Notes: generated from the letters alone by a model not told the origin. A DNA stretch of 64,000 bases from Dyadobacter sp. CY312 (GCF_021390535.1 NZ_JAJUXG010000004.1:157563-221562), one strand, 5' to 3'. Shown: positions 54,099 to 63,087, counted from the first letter of the stretch. Made by a program: numbers and translations.

Positions 54099-54629
54099 TT
54101 AAATTGCCCAGCTTTTTTGTCCTTTAGGAAGCGGCCACGACCCATCAAACCGGCCTGGTATTGGCAGGTAGTCGAGTGCTTGTGTAGCTCCTATTTCTGA
54201 TGTGAAATATCCTGTAACAGTCAGTCCTTTCATTTGAATAAAAAATGGCTTGTCAGATTTTGTAGCTCTTGTTACCATGTCTTTTTTCTGTGTAGCATCC
54301 AGTGTTACAAAGCTTTTCTGATAAACCTCCTGGCTGTCTTTATCCAGCTTACTCACGCCATCATAGAATTTTTTCTGCTCATCAAGCTGGTAACAATCGC
54401 GAACTACACGCACTATAAATTTCTCTACACCAGCAGCTTTTGCGCCAGGAGTTCCGGTTGTCGGGATAATCACGTCAGCAATTTCGGCAAGCAAAGCTTC
54501 CTGATCAGCGGATACATTCAGGGACGGGCCAAAATTTAGTCTTTCGCCCATTGCACCCGCCATAAGGGGCGCTGCGATAACGCCACCCAGCATGAGGGTT
54601 ATTTTTTCAATCGCTTCTCTACGGTTCAT
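54099..54629 (-). CDS. gluconate 2-dehydrogenase subunit 3 family protein, Tat-exported
   Basis: The 176-residue protein has a twin-arginine-type start MNRREAIEKITLMLGG with a hydrophobic stretch to about residue 27. The mature part has ALLAEIADVIIPTTGTPGAK, VEKFIVRVVRDCY and GYFTSEIGATQALDYLPIPG, the marks of the small subunit (gluconate_2-dh3). This subunit helps fold and export the GMC flavoprotein encoded just downstream. The order small subunit then catalytic subunit matches the family. No cytochrome c subunit gene follows. Confidence 0.92.
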   Translation of the reverse strand: MNRREAIEKITLMLGGVIAAPLMAGAMGERLNFGPSLNVSADQEALLAEIADVIIPTTGTPGAKAAGVEKFIVRVVRDCYQLDEQKKFYDGVSKLDKDSQEVYQKSFVTLDATQKKDMVTRATKSDKPFFIQMKGLTVTGYFTSEIGATQALDYLPIPGRFDGSWPLPKGQKSWAI

Positions 54630-54854
54630 CGTGTTTGAAATGGTTAATAACTTTAGGTTTTTTGCTTAACTCCGTCGGAGTGAGTGGCTACAAGAACATT
54701 TGAATAAATCAAGATTAAATATTCCTAAAACTACTATTTCCTGTTGAGAAAATTGAGTCAATTTAAGTAAGTTATTGATTAAAAATATTCCTGTTAACGA
54801 AATTAACACTTCAGAAATAAAAACGGGGTTTGAAGCTGAACGGCAGCTGTCAAA

Positions 54855-54899
54855 AAAATGGCCGGCCTGCGTGAGTTCGCTCAGCAGGCCGACCATTTT
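54855..54899 (-). terminator. long intrinsic terminator
   Basis: AAAATGGCCGGCCTGC (54855-54870) pairs with GCAGGCCGACCATTTT (54884-54899) with one mismatch, and TGAG-TTCG-CTCA caps the stem. It follows the stop of the gene at 54925-55203 and is symmetrical enough to work both ways. Confidence 0.88.
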
Positions 54900-54924
54900 G
54901 TGTTCATTTGTTCAACACACACTC

Positions 54925-55203
54925 CTATTCAAGAACCGGATAATACTTCATCTCATGAAGCATCATTTGAACCGCCGAAGGTCCTTCATCCAATAGTATC
55001 TCCGCGCAAAATCCCATTCCCTGCAACAACTTAATGATCGCCTGCGATGGAACAAATTCGCTACCGGACTGTACCCGGAGCACTCTGTCGCAATCTTCCA
55101 GGTCGAAACTAGCCGAGTATCCTGCAAAATGCAGACAGATCAGCTCTGATATTTTGATTGCTATGGAATGATCGGTTACGTTGGTCTTAAAAATCTCGAT
55201 CAT
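54925..55203 (-). CDS. small hypothetical protein, possibly ferredoxin-fold
   Basis: The 92-residue product has no signal peptide. It begins MIEIFKTNVTDHSIAIKISE and contains ASFDLEDCDRVLRVQSGS and QAIIKLLQGMGFCAEILLDE. The pattern strand-helix-strand-strand-helix-strand is like small heavy-metal-associated ferredoxin-like domains, but the CxxC metal site is missing. Three Cys are present (C23, C38, C66 or close). I recognise no named family. It is set off by a strong terminator and lies 40 bases downstream of the DoxX gene on the same strand. Confidence 0.65.
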   Translation of the reverse strand: MIEIFKTNVTDHSIAIKISELICLHFAGYSASFDLEDCDRVLRVQSGSEFVPSQAIIKLLQGMGFCAEILLDEGPSAVQMMLHEMKYYPVLE

Positions 55204-55243
55204 TAAAAATAAGTTTTAAAAATCAGCTAACTTATAACAAGCG

Positions 55244-55621
55244 TCATCTGGCCCGGAATAGGGGCTCATAACTTTTGCGATAGTGCCAGGCAAGAAACAA
55301 ATTCGCCGCCAGAATCACGATCGAAATAACAAGGCCTTCCGGTGCCAGTACAGCATGATAGGCAAAGATGTGAACCGATATCGGGAACAGCACAACCAGC
55401 GCCAGCGGGACAAAAAAGCCCGACAGTAAGGCGATTCCACAAATGAGTTCGATCACTTTCAGCATCGGAATAAAGTAACCTGTTGCCATAAGCCCCTCAT
55501 TGAAAATCTTGACATTGCCCGTGAGCGGAGGAGCCTGAACAAGATTAAACAGTACAACCACAGCCGAGGCAAGAAAGATAAAGCCAAGCAGACTACGTAT
55601 GATTATTACAGCGATTTTCAT
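55244..55621 (-). CDS. DoxX-family membrane protein
   Basis: The 125-residue protein has four hydrophobic segments. It starts MKIAVIIIRSLLGFIFLASA, then MATGYFIPMLKVIELICGIA with GFFVPLALVVLFPISVHIFA, and ends VILAANLFLAWHYRKSYEPL. The IRSLLGFIF start, EL-CG-LL middle and FxAWxYRxxYxxLF end are the DoxX-like pattern common in Bacteroidota. The role of most members is unknown. It lies downstream of an SRPBCC gene on the same strand with a 57-base gap, so an operon is likely. Confidence 0.88.
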   Translation of the reverse strand: MKIAVIIIRSLLGFIFLASAVVVLFNLVQAPPLTGNVKIFNEGLMATGYFIPMLKVIELICGIALLSGFFVPLALVVLFPISVHIFAYHAVLAPEGLVISIVILAANLFLAWHYRKSYEPLFRAR

Positions 55622-55678
55622 AAAAATAATGAAGGTTAAATTGTTGAATGCATGTTTAAAAATGCTTGACTTCTCGTA

Positions 55679-56209
55679 CTACTTTTCGAGAACGGCTTTA
55701 AGATTCTCCAGACTTTTAGTCATTTCTTTACCCAGCATACCTTCATTGAACAAGTTCATGAAGTTCATAGGATATTTGCTTTCGCCTTTCATTCCCCAAG
55801 TCACTTTGGTTTGGTTGGCACCTGCTGCTTCGGTGAGCAAATACTGCTGAGCTAGGGCTTCAAACGGTTCGATAAAATGGATTTCGGTTTCCAGACGTTC
55901 TCCCTCTACAATGTTTTTAATCTGCTGTTCACCTTTTCCTACCTGATCATTTCCGTCCCAGGAGTAAATAAATCCTACGGTACCGTCTGTCCCTTTTGAT
56001 TCTATTTTTGCGTTGGGATCGGCCATTAGCCAGGTATTATAGTTCTTCTGGTTTTCCAGGTATTTTGCGTAGTCGAAAACCTCCGATTTAGGCTTATTGA
56101 TGACAATTTCACGATGTACGTCATAGTCGTTTTTTACAAAAAGCGCAGCAACCAATGCCAGTCCGATCAGGGAGGCGATAACGGCGAGAATTCTTACGAT
56201 AATTTTCAT
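55679..56209 (-). CDS. SRPBCC-family (polyketide cyclase-like) membrane-anchored protein
   Basis: The 176-residue protein opens with one membrane helix (IIVRILAVIASLIGLALVAA), followed by VHREIVINKPKSEVFDYAKY, the start of the START/Bet v1-like SRPBCC fold. FIYSWDGNDQVGKGEQQIKN and QTKVTWGMKGESKYPMNFMN follow. This anchored polyketide-cyclase type is frequent in Bacteroidota genomes. It should bind a small hydrophobic ligand outside the inner membrane. No enzyme activity can be claimed. It is part of a loose same-strand group with DoxX, GyrI-like and AHSA1 genes. Confidence 0.88.
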   Translation of the reverse strand: MKIIVRILAVIASLIGLALVAALFVKNDYDVHREIVINKPKSEVFDYAKYLENQKNYNTWLMADPNAKIESKGTDGTVGFIYSWDGNDQVGKGEQQIKNIVEGERLETEIHFIEPFEALAQQYLLTEAAGANQTKVTWGMKGESKYPMNFMNLFNEGMLGKEMTKSLENLKAVLEK

Positions 56210-56327
56210 TTTTCAGGTGTTAATAAGTTAAATTTTAGATAGCTGTTGGCTGTCAGCGATTAACTATGGATGGAGCCATTTTACTTTTCACAAAGGATCA
56301 TTACAAATCAGCCGAAAGGCTTTTCGC

Positions 56328-56738
56328 TTATTTTTCATCCGTAATTCTCACAAGACAAAGTACATCGTCGTTCGTGTGATACCATTCTACGCAAGGGAAG
56401 GTATAGTCGAGACGGGGATCGACAAGCATCTTTTTGAATGCTTCGCCAATCAACGTCGGATCTTTCATCCAGTCAGTGATGTTTTCGGACAGATATGTGC
56501 CTTTTTTAATTGTAAAACTTTCAAATTCATGTTGTTCATCCTCTTTTAGTTTGTTGACCGCCGCTTTGTATACAATTTCTCCTTTTTCGTTCATATATGA
56601 GATGCCATACCAGTCTCGTTTTTCGCAATCCGAAACATTTTGTTGTACGGTATCAAAAGCCTCTTGTATACCCTCAGGAAAACTTTTGGCAGTGTAACAG
56701 AAAAGATGAACATCCTCCTTCCATTCATATTTTTCCAT
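56328..56738 (-). CDS. GyrI-like small-molecule-binding domain protein (tentative)
   Basis: The preferred start is ATG at 56738 (136 residues), beginning MEKYEWKEDVHLFCYTAKSF. A start at 56810 would add 24 residues without clear function. The order FPEGIQEAFDTVQQNV, WYGISYMNEKGEIVYKAAV, and EFESFTIKKGTYLSENIT resembles the GyrI/AraC effector-binding fold that also occurs alone. The middle contains the typical YG-S line of that fold. The last residues FPCVEWYHTNDDVLCLVRI would form the closing strands. The assignment is tentative because the family is very diverse. Confidence 0.6.
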   Translation of the reverse strand: MEKYEWKEDVHLFCYTAKSFPEGIQEAFDTVQQNVSDCEKRDWYGISYMNEKGEIVYKAAVNKLKEDEQHEFESFTIKKGTYLSENITDWMKDPTLIGEAFKKMLVDPRLDYTFPCVEWYHTNDDVLCLVRITDEK

Positions 56739-56957
56739 GGTTATTTTTGGTTTAGTTTTTTCAAAAGTTGCTTTTACATTTAACAAAGCTGGCGTTAACT
56801 TTCTAACCACCCACTGTTTCCGGTTTGTGTTCCAGGTAGTCCAGTTACAAGCGATAACAGCCTTTTTGTCACACTACAAACTAACTACTCTTGGAGGGAT
56901 TTTCGGGATGTAATTCAGGACAACGTGAGGGGGGAGACAGGACATTGGGATTAATAC

Positions 56958-57818
56958 TTATGCTTCTGCAATCCTTTTTAAGTCCCGTAATGCCAATGGG
57001 AATTTCTTGTTCATTTCATCGTGGAATTCTTTTTGGTTGTCGAGTTCCAGCCTCAAATGTGTTCCTGAGGGTGTTTCGGTAAGCTCATAACCTTCCTGGC
57101 TTCCTGTCCACGCTTCCATGTCTTTATCCAGTGGCAGTTCTTTTTTATCTTTCAAATACCCGATGTGGCTAAAAATCAATTGTTCATTTTCTTTTAAGAC
57201 AACAACGTCGCTGTACATTCCTTCGCCCGATGGTGACAACAAATGCACGCGTTTGCCTTGTTCAATTTCACCTTCGAAATACGATCCGTCTATGAATGCT
57301 TTGGTCCATTCTCCATAGGTTTCTTTTCCCCAAAGCACTTGCCAAACCTTTTCTCTTGGAGCATTAATATCAATTTCAAAAACAAGCTTTTCGATACCAT
57401 GTAAGTAATTTCTCAGAGAAACTTTTAAGATGTGGTTCCAACCCATCAGGAAGTTTTCTGGTAGAAATGCAGGACCTGCGTCAGCAAAATTTTCTATACC
57501 GGTATGTGTGAGAGTAACGGTGGTTTCCTCTTCATTTTTTGCGGAAATTTCCCATTTCACCACGGATTTGCCTTTGCTGTGAGACGGATGCTCCCACGTA
57601 TGTTCGAAAATTTGCAGAGGAACTATGTTCAATATTTTGCAGCTGTGGAGAAAAGAGCCTCCCGTTTCAACTTCATAAAAAGTAAAAACGGCCTTTTCTT
57701 CCAATACAAAGTTCTGAACAGAAAAGTACCAGATTTTCATCTCGGCGGGCTTTGTTAAAGCATCCCAGACCTTATCGGGCGAGGTTTGATACGTGTGTGA
57801 TACTACGAGTGGTTCCAT
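56958..57818 (-). CDS. protein with two tandem SRPBCC (AHSA1-like) domains
   Basis: The preferred start is ATG at 57818 (286 residues). An ATG at 57863 would add 15 basic residues. The first domain (about 1-135) has VSHTYQTSPDKVWDALTKPA, FEHTWEHPSHSKGKSVVKWE and TVTLTHTGIENFAD. The second (about 150-286) repeats it with FEIDINAPREKVWQVLWGKE, YGEWTKAFIDGS and GTHLRLELDNQKEF. AHSA1-type domains bind hydrophobic molecules or, in eukaryotes, assist Hsp90. The two halves differ clearly, so the fusion is old. Its role is unknown. It neighbours other small ligand-binding genes. Confidence 0.85.
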   Translation of the reverse strand: MEPLVVSHTYQTSPDKVWDALTKPAEMKIWYFSVQNFVLEEKAVFTFYEVETGGSFLHSCKILNIVPLQIFEHTWEHPSHSKGKSVVKWEISAKNEEETTVTLTHTGIENFADAGPAFLPENFLMGWNHILKVSLRNYLHGIEKLVFEIDINAPREKVWQVLWGKETYGEWTKAFIDGSYFEGEIEQGKRVHLLSPSGEGMYSDVVVLKENEQLIFSHIGYLKDKKELPLDKDMEAWTGSQEGYELTETPSGTHLRLELDNQKEFHDEMNKKFPLALRDLKRIAEA

Positions 57819-57871
57819 TTTTTTCCTTTGTTTGAAAATATAGTGGCGAATTTTCGAGGTCAATTTTACAA

Positions 57872-58291
57872 TCAGGCAGGGTATTTCTCATTGACCCATT
57901 CAATGGATTTTTTCATGATGGCGATCATGCTTTTTTCATTGATATCGGCTAATTTTTTGACGTAGATACAGGCTTTGCCAATTTTATATTTCCCAAGATC
58001 TTCCAGCAAATATTGATGCTCTTCGAGGCCTGTATAGATATAAAGTGAAATGGCAGCCTTTCGTGGTGAAAATCCCAGAATCGGAGCGTCGCCTTCGTGC
58101 CCACTTTCGTAGCGATAATGATATGTGCCAAATCCGATAATACTTGGTCCCCACATTTTAGGTTCATGACCCGAAACCTCCTGCATCAACTCAATAAGAC
58201 TATAACTGTCCTTGCGTTTCTGTTCGTCATCAACCAAGTTAATAAAGTCGTATACATCTACACTGGTTTCGGCGGTTTTGTTCTTTGCCAT
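57872..58291 (-). CDS. DUF1801 domain protein
   Basis: The preferred start is ATG at 58291, giving 139 residues that begin MAKNKTAETSVDVYDFINLV. The frame continues upstream only into terminator sequence. The protein shows DEQKRKDSYSLIELMQEVSG, PKMWGPSIIGFGTYHYRYES and the C-terminal GKYKIGKACIYVKKLADINE, all typical of DUF1801 (YdhG-like) proteins. KMWGPSIIGFG is the core motif. Function is unknown. It is 53 bases upstream of the tandem SRPBCC gene on the same strand and the two may be co-transcribed. Confidence 0.9.
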   Translation of the reverse strand: MAKNKTAETSVDVYDFINLVDDEQKRKDSYSLIELMQEVSGHEPKMWGPSIIGFGTYHYRYESGHEGDAPILGFSPRKAAISLYIYTGLEEHQYLLEDLGKYKIGKACIYVKKLADINEKSMIAIMKKSIEWVNEKYPA

Positions 58292-58422
58292 TGCATGAAT
58301 CAAAGATTTTGTTAGTAAATAGGTGAAGGTAAATCTACACTTATCCTCTGGCTCAAATTTATAGAATTTTTTGCAAGAAAAATGCAGGTTTTTCGGACCT
58401 TTAAAAATGTCATTAATACACA

Positions 58423-58457
58423 AAACACCTGCGATCCGGAGCGGACAGCAGGTGTTT
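58423..58457 (-). terminator. intrinsic terminator after the TonB-type receptor gene
   Basis: AAACACCTGC (58423-58432) pairs with GCAGGTGTTT (58448-58457) and TCCG/CGGA closes the inner part. On the minus strand it follows the receptor stop codon at 58508 by about 50 bases and precedes the DUF1801 gene. Confidence 0.8.
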
Positions 58458-58507
58458 CTGTAATTTAAAGGTTGTGATAAAATTCGATTTTGTTCAGGTC
58501 AGTTATT

Positions 58508-60913
58508 TCAATTTCCCTCACCAGATTTTTTGTCGTCGTTATTGATTTTTTTCTTCTGGCGCTGATTGTTATTCATTTTGCCAAATTCATATTTCAGATT
58601 GATTCGCCAGCCCCGTCTGAACATGGATACATCCTGCATTTGTTGAAAATTATCTCCGTAAAACTCGTTGCGCCAGCTGATCTTCCGGTTAAAGGGATTA
58701 TCATAACCAACACCGATACTGCCTTTTTTATTCAGGATCTCCTTTTGTATTACCATGTTGTAAAACCCGAAAGCACCGTAAGTTCCCTGCAAATTGACTT
58801 TGGCTGAATTGTAAAAACCGAAGAGCTGCGCTTTGAATCCCTTACCCAGATCAATCGTTGAATTCAGATTGATGCGGTACATCCAGTCTTCATTTCTGGT
58901 TTTAAGTTCTGCACTTTCAAGTACATTGTAAAACAGATTGAGCGAACCATTTACCGACCATTGTTTAGTGATTTTCGTATTCGCACTCAGATTTACTCCA
59001 TAAGCTGAATTCTGAGCTACGTTTTTGAACAACTGCAACATAACGCCAGACGTATCTACCGAGTTTACACCCTCAATCGCGTTGTTGGTTTGGCGTAGAA
59101 AGAACGATGCATTAAGGCTTGTTTGTTTGATAGAAACACTGTAATTGGCTTCAAGAGAATGGGTGAGTTCCGGTTTTAAATAGGGATTTCCGCCATACTG
59201 GTTTTTGGAATCTGCCTGATTGATATAGGGATTAAGGTAAAAAAACTGAGGACGTTGAATACGCTGTGAGTAGCTGAAACGCACTTGTTGTTCCTTTTTA
59301 AAGCTGCGCGACAAACTTATATTCGGAATGAAATTGCCATAGGTATTTGAAAAAGCCGTGGTTTGGTTCAGGAAATTGGCCTGAATGAAAGTATGCTCAT
59401 AACGGGCTCCCAGGTTGATTCCCCATTTGTTTTTAGGTGTCCGACTGTATACAATATACGCCGACGCAACCTGTTGTGAATAGTCAAAGATATCGGCCAA
59501 TGAAGGAATATCTATGAAATTGCTAGAACCATCCGCAGCACTGGAAATCCGGTAATCGCTTGAAATGCCTCTAAAAATGGCTTTGCTTCCCATTTCCAGT
59601 GTATTGATGCTGTCCAGCGGATTGGTGAAGTCCAGCTGAATTGTTCCTTCCTTGTTGCCGCTGAGATTGTAACTTTTTTCCCGGTAGTAAATTGAGTTGC
59701 CTTCGTTCATCAAATTGGACCAGTAATCGCTGTCTTCATCTTCAAAGGAATACATCATCAATAAAGTGAGCTCTTTTTTTGGTTTTTTAAATAGCCGGGT
59801 ATAATCCAGATTAATTGTCGACCCGTTCCAATCATAGGTTCGTTTCATGTCTCTTTGAAAAAACTGGTTGGTATTTCCCAGGCTGGTTTCTCTAAAATTG
59901 ATGTCGAACGCATTGGTATTGATGCCATTGTAGTAATTTAAACCCGCGCCAATTCTGTTCAAAGAATCTATGTCCCAGTCTACATTTAAGTTGCCGTAGA
60001 AATTTTTCCCTTTACCGTTTATCCATTGTGTTTGTTTCTGATCACTGGTCACGTTTTCATTTTCAAATGATCTCAAAAGGGTCATGTTTCTTTTGTTTTT
60101 CCAATCACTGAAACCACCGTTTGCGGATATGGAAACGCTTTTCATCCGGTGGTTGATCGCCGCATTTTGCCAATTGTTCCACTGACCAAAATTCGGACTT
60201 ATTGATCCGTTGGTTCCTTGCAGGCTATTTTTCTTGGTAATAATGTTGATAATTCCGGCTGTGCCTTCCGCATCATACTTTGCTGATGGAGAAGTGATTA
60301 CTTCTACCTGTTTGATGATATCAGCAGGAATTTGCTTCAATGCGTCTGAGACACTGCGCGCCACAATGCTGGATGGTTTGTTGTTGATCAACACCTTAAT
60401 GTTGGAACTTCCCCGAAGCTGGACATTGCCCTCAATATCAACGGCTATGGATGGAATTTTTTTCAAAACATCTGTTGCATCGCCACCTTTTATACTGATG
60501 TCTTTTTCGGCATTGTAGACCATTCTGTCGGATCGCTCCTCGAACAGTGATTTTTGCTCGGTTACCGTTACTTCGTCCAGCTTGCGTTCATTGAGTGAAA
60601 GCGCAATTGAGCCAACATCTGTATTTCTGTCCTTTGAAACGTCTATGTTTTCAACGGTTTTGGTGGTGTAACCCAGCACCGATATCTGAAGAGAATACTT
60701 GCCGATTTCGATATTGGCAAATGAAAATTTTCCATTGGTGTCGGAGGTAGTACCCTCGATGATCTTACCGCCTTTGAGCAGCCCCACAGTGGCAAATTCA
60801 ATGGATTTTTTTGAAACCGAATCCATCACGGCTCCGGCAATTTTAATTTGCTGAGCTGACGAATAGCTGGTTGCAGCCATGACAGCAACCATAAGGAGAA
60901 GTAAAATTCTCAT
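58508..60913 (-). CDS. outer membrane beta-barrel receptor with carboxypeptidase-regulatory-like domain (OMP_b-brl_3 type)
   Basis: The 801-residue protein has a signal peptide (to about residue 20, SSAQ) and a regulatory beta-sandwich domain (about 22-105, KIAGAVMDSVSKKSIEFATV and KFSFANIEIGKYSLQISVLG). A TonB-plug domain follows (about 115-225, VYNAEKDISIKGGDATDVLK and then VKVLINNKPS-like residues, SAKYDAEGTAGIINIITKK). The rest is a long barrel ending NLKYEFGK and a basic tail rich in Lys and Asn. No SusD gene is next to it, so it is not a SusC pair. The end is unusual since a charged tail follows the last barrel strand. Ligand unknown. Confidence 0.9.
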   Translation of the reverse strand: MRILLLLMVAVMAATSYSSAQQIKIAGAVMDSVSKKSIEFATVGLLKGGKIIEGTTSDTNGKFSFANIEIGKYSLQISVLGYTTKTVENIDVSKDRNTDVGSIALSLNERKLDEVTVTEQKSLFEERSDRMVYNAEKDISIKGGDATDVLKKIPSIAVDIEGNVQLRGSSNIKVLINNKPSSIVARSVSDALKQIPADIIKQVEVITSPSAKYDAEGTAGIINIITKKNSLQGTNGSISPNFGQWNNWQNAAINHRMKSVSISANGGFSDWKNKRNMTLLRSFENENVTSDQKQTQWINGKGKNFYGNLNVDWDIDSLNRIGAGLNYYNGINTNAFDINFRETSLGNTNQFFQRDMKRTYDWNGSTINLDYTRLFKKPKKELTLLMMYSFEDEDSDYWSNLMNEGNSIYYREKSYNLSGNKEGTIQLDFTNPLDSINTLEMGSKAIFRGISSDYRISSAADGSSNFIDIPSLADIFDYSQQVASAYIVYSRTPKNKWGINLGARYEHTFIQANFLNQTTAFSNTYGNFIPNISLSRSFKKEQQVRFSYSQRIQRPQFFYLNPYINQADSKNQYGGNPYLKPELTHSLEANYSVSIKQTSLNASFFLRQTNNAIEGVNSVDTSGVMLQLFKNVAQNSAYGVNLSANTKITKQWSVNGSLNLFYNVLESAELKTRNEDWMYRINLNSTIDLGKGFKAQLFGFYNSAKVNLQGTYGAFGFYNMVIQKEILNKKGSIGVGYDNPFNRKISWRNEFYGDNFQQMQDVSMFRRGWRINLKYEFGKMNNNQRQKKKINNDDKKSGEGN

Positions 60914-61131
60914 ACGATGTGTTGGTTTGTGAAACCGTTTTTGTTAGGAGGTAAATACAGTTGTGTACAATTTTTGAGCTAAGGACACATGCGATTCTCA
61001 AATGTTGCATTCGAGGAAAATAAATGGGATATTTTTGAGACGGCAGGTTGTATATGGTTGGAAGAATTCCTTCTAATTTGCTGAGATTAACCAATATAAT
61101 TCCGATTTTAACCTATACGAGAAGAGGCTGG

Positions 61132-61160
61132 TTGCTGATCAGAAGTTGCTGTTATATTTA
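61132..61160 (+). promoter_or_regulatory. candidate promoter of the DUF6055 gene
   Basis: TTG at 61132-61134 is followed by 18 bases and TATATTTA at 61153-61160, one base off TAnnTTTG. The gene starts 36 bases later. The call is tentative. Confidence 0.45.
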
Positions 61161-61195
61161 GTGGATAAAAACCTTTATTTCTCTATATAGCACAA

Positions 61196-62566
61196 ATGAA
61201 AAGTAAAATACTATTAAAAACCCTGATCGCAGTATTCTCCACCGGGGCAATGTGCACGTCCGCTAATCTCTTAGCCGGTGGCCGATCTGAGGTTTCGAGG
61301 AAAGTCTCCACTGAAAAGGAATTGTATATTCCGGCCAAGGTAATGAACGTGCCGGACAGTAACGATTACGCCAATAACGACAGCGAATATAGTTTTGAAA
61401 GAATGGTGCAGTCGGACAATATTGCCATTTTTTGGAATAAGGAATTTGGCAATGATCCACTCAAAAATCCCAATGAAACCAAACGTTTTGATGTGCAGGC
61501 CGCATTGAAGGAATGTGAGCGGTTTTATGATTACTATGTTAATGATTTAAAGATCGTACAAAAGGGGAAATCGCTTACCGACAAGTATAAAGTGATCCTT
61601 TACGTGATCGGCGGCGACGAGCAAACTGCCTATGGTGGTGGCGTTGAAAATAAAGTAGGGATTTTGTGGACACCGGCAGTCCGTATGGCAAAAGCTCCAT
61701 ATGGCGCGCTGGCTCATGAGCTAGGTCATGCTTTTCAATACCTGGCAAGTTCAGATAGTAAAACCGGACCGCGTGGACCAATTATGGAAATGTCGGCGCA
61801 ATATATGCTTTGGCAGGTTTATCCAGAGTGGATGACTTTTGAGAATTACCATTTGGTGAGTTTCATGCAAAAAACACATTTCGCTTTCCTGCATCCTACA
61901 AATATGTATCATTCGCCCTATGTTCTGGAATACTGGTCTGACAAACACGGGAAGGAGTTTTTTGGCAAACTTTGTCGGGAAACGCTTGCCGGCGAAGATC
62001 CCGTAACAACTTACAAGCGCATTACAGGAATTGATCAGAATGCATTTAACGAAGAGATTTTCGATGCCTCACGCAGGTTCATTACCTGGGATATCAAGCG
62101 GGTTGAAGGTGTTGCAGGCAAATATGCCAATCAGCATAAAACCAAACTTGACAGCGTAGGAGAGGGTTGGTATAAAGTAGCCGTTTCCAATGCACCTCAA
62201 AACTATGGATACAATGGAATTGAACTGACTGTACCAAGAGTTGGTAAAGAAGTGGTGCTGAACTTCAAGGGAATTGCCGGGACAGAAGGATACAGCCAGG
62301 TGAAGACTGACAAAGCAGGATGGCGATACGGTTTTGTGGCGCACCAAAAAGACGGAAAACGGGTGTACAGTGAAACATTTAGCAAAGCAGAAGGGACAGC
62401 GAAATTTAAGGTTCCGAAAGATACAGAGCATTTGTGGCTGGTTGTGAGCGGTGCGCCAACCGAACACTGGCCTATTGTTTTCGGTCGTCAGAAGGCGGCT
62501 GCACCGGAGGAGCAGTGGCCCTATCAGATCAAACTGAAAGGAACATCGCTTTTGGTTAAAAAATAG
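61196..62566 (+). CDS. secreted DUF6055-type zincin-like protein
   Basis: The 456-residue protein has a signal peptide (to about residue 28). The N-terminal part has DNIAIFWNKEFGNDPLKNP and VILYVIGGDEQTAYGGG. A zinc-protease-like HELGH motif lies at 174-178 (APYGALAHELGHAFQYLASS). A Glu (E198 in IMEMSAQY) about 20 residues later could be the third metal ligand, as in gluzincins. The C-terminal about 150 residues (GYNGIELTVPRVGKEVVLNF onward) look like a beta-sandwich. DUF6055 proteins are secreted and have no known substrate. It stands alone with its own terminator. Confidence 0.82.
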   Translation: MKSKILLKTLIAVFSTGAMCTSANLLAGGRSEVSRKVSTEKELYIPAKVMNVPDSNDYANNDSEYSFERMVQSDNIAIFWNKEFGNDPLKNPNETKRFDVQAALKECERFYDYYVNDLKIVQKGKSLTDKYKVILYVIGGDEQTAYGGGVENKVGILWTPAVRMAKAPYGALAHELGHAFQYLASSDSKTGPRGPIMEMSAQYMLWQVYPEWMTFENYHLVSFMQKTHFAFLHPTNMYHSPYVLEYWSDKHGKEFFGKLCRETLAGEDPVTTYKRITGIDQNAFNEEIFDASRRFITWDIKRVEGVAGKYANQHKTKLDSVGEGWYKVAVSNAPQNYGYNGIELTVPRVGKEVVLNFKGIAGTEGYSQVKTDKAGWRYGFVAHQKDGKRVYSETFSKAEGTAKFKVPKDTEHLWLVVSGAPTEHWPIVFGRQKAAAPEEQWPYQIKLKGTSLLVKK

Positions 62567-62592
62567 TCGGCAGAAGACTTAGAAAATTAGTT

Positions 62593-62634
62593 AAAGCCCG
62601 TGTTGATGCAAAAACTGCGTTAATACGGGCTTTT
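62593..62634 (+). terminator. intrinsic terminator after the DUF6055 gene
   Basis: AAAGCCCGT (62593-62601) pairs with ACGGGCTTT (62625-62633), with TGCA/TGCG-like extra pairs inside. A run TTTT follows. Confidence 0.82.
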
Positions 62635-62739
62635 CTGTTGGTTTTTGAAATAGATAAAAATAATTTCTCTGTATTTGTCCAATATCTGAAACCCGATTGT
62701 CATTGATTTTTAACATAGATTCTTAAAACCGATAACAAC

Positions 62740-63087
62740 ATGAACGAATTTCTCATTGCCATTCACAGGGACATTACGAGCAAAGATGCGAGTCCATCTC
62801 CCGCTCAGATGCAGGCTGCTATCAAACCATTTCAGGATTGGATCGGCAGTATTGCGGCGCAAAACAAATTGGTAACTCCTCCGAAACGCTGGGATCTGGA
62901 CGGAAGGGTGATTAAAAATAATACCGTTCTCAACGGACCTTATGCGGAAATTAAAGAATCCATTGGCGGACTGGTTTTGATCAGAGCCAATGATTACGAT
63001 GAAGCAGTGGAGATTGCGAAAGGCTGCCCGATTATTGAATGGGGAGCGGTGGTGGAGGTGCGTATGGCTATTCAGCCTCCTCAGTGA
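62740..63087 (+). CDS. YciI/DGPF-domain protein
   Basis: The 115-residue protein matches the YCII-related (DGPF) fold. It begins MNEFLIAIHRDITSKDASPS, has WIGSIAAQNKLVTPPKRWDL, then NGPYAEIKESIGGLVLIRAN followed by the helix DYDEAVEIAKGCPIIEWGAV and a closing strand VEVRMAI. The DGP motif is replaced by NGPYAE. In many bacteria these proteins sit next to ECF sigma factors. None is seen here. The likely function is unknown. It lies 77 bases upstream of an SDR gene on the same strand. Confidence 0.9.
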   Translation: MNEFLIAIHRDITSKDASPSPAQMQAAIKPFQDWIGSIAAQNKLVTPPKRWDLDGRVIKNNTVLNGPYAEIKESIGGLVLIRANDYDEAVEIAKGCPIIEWGAVVEVRMAIQPPQ

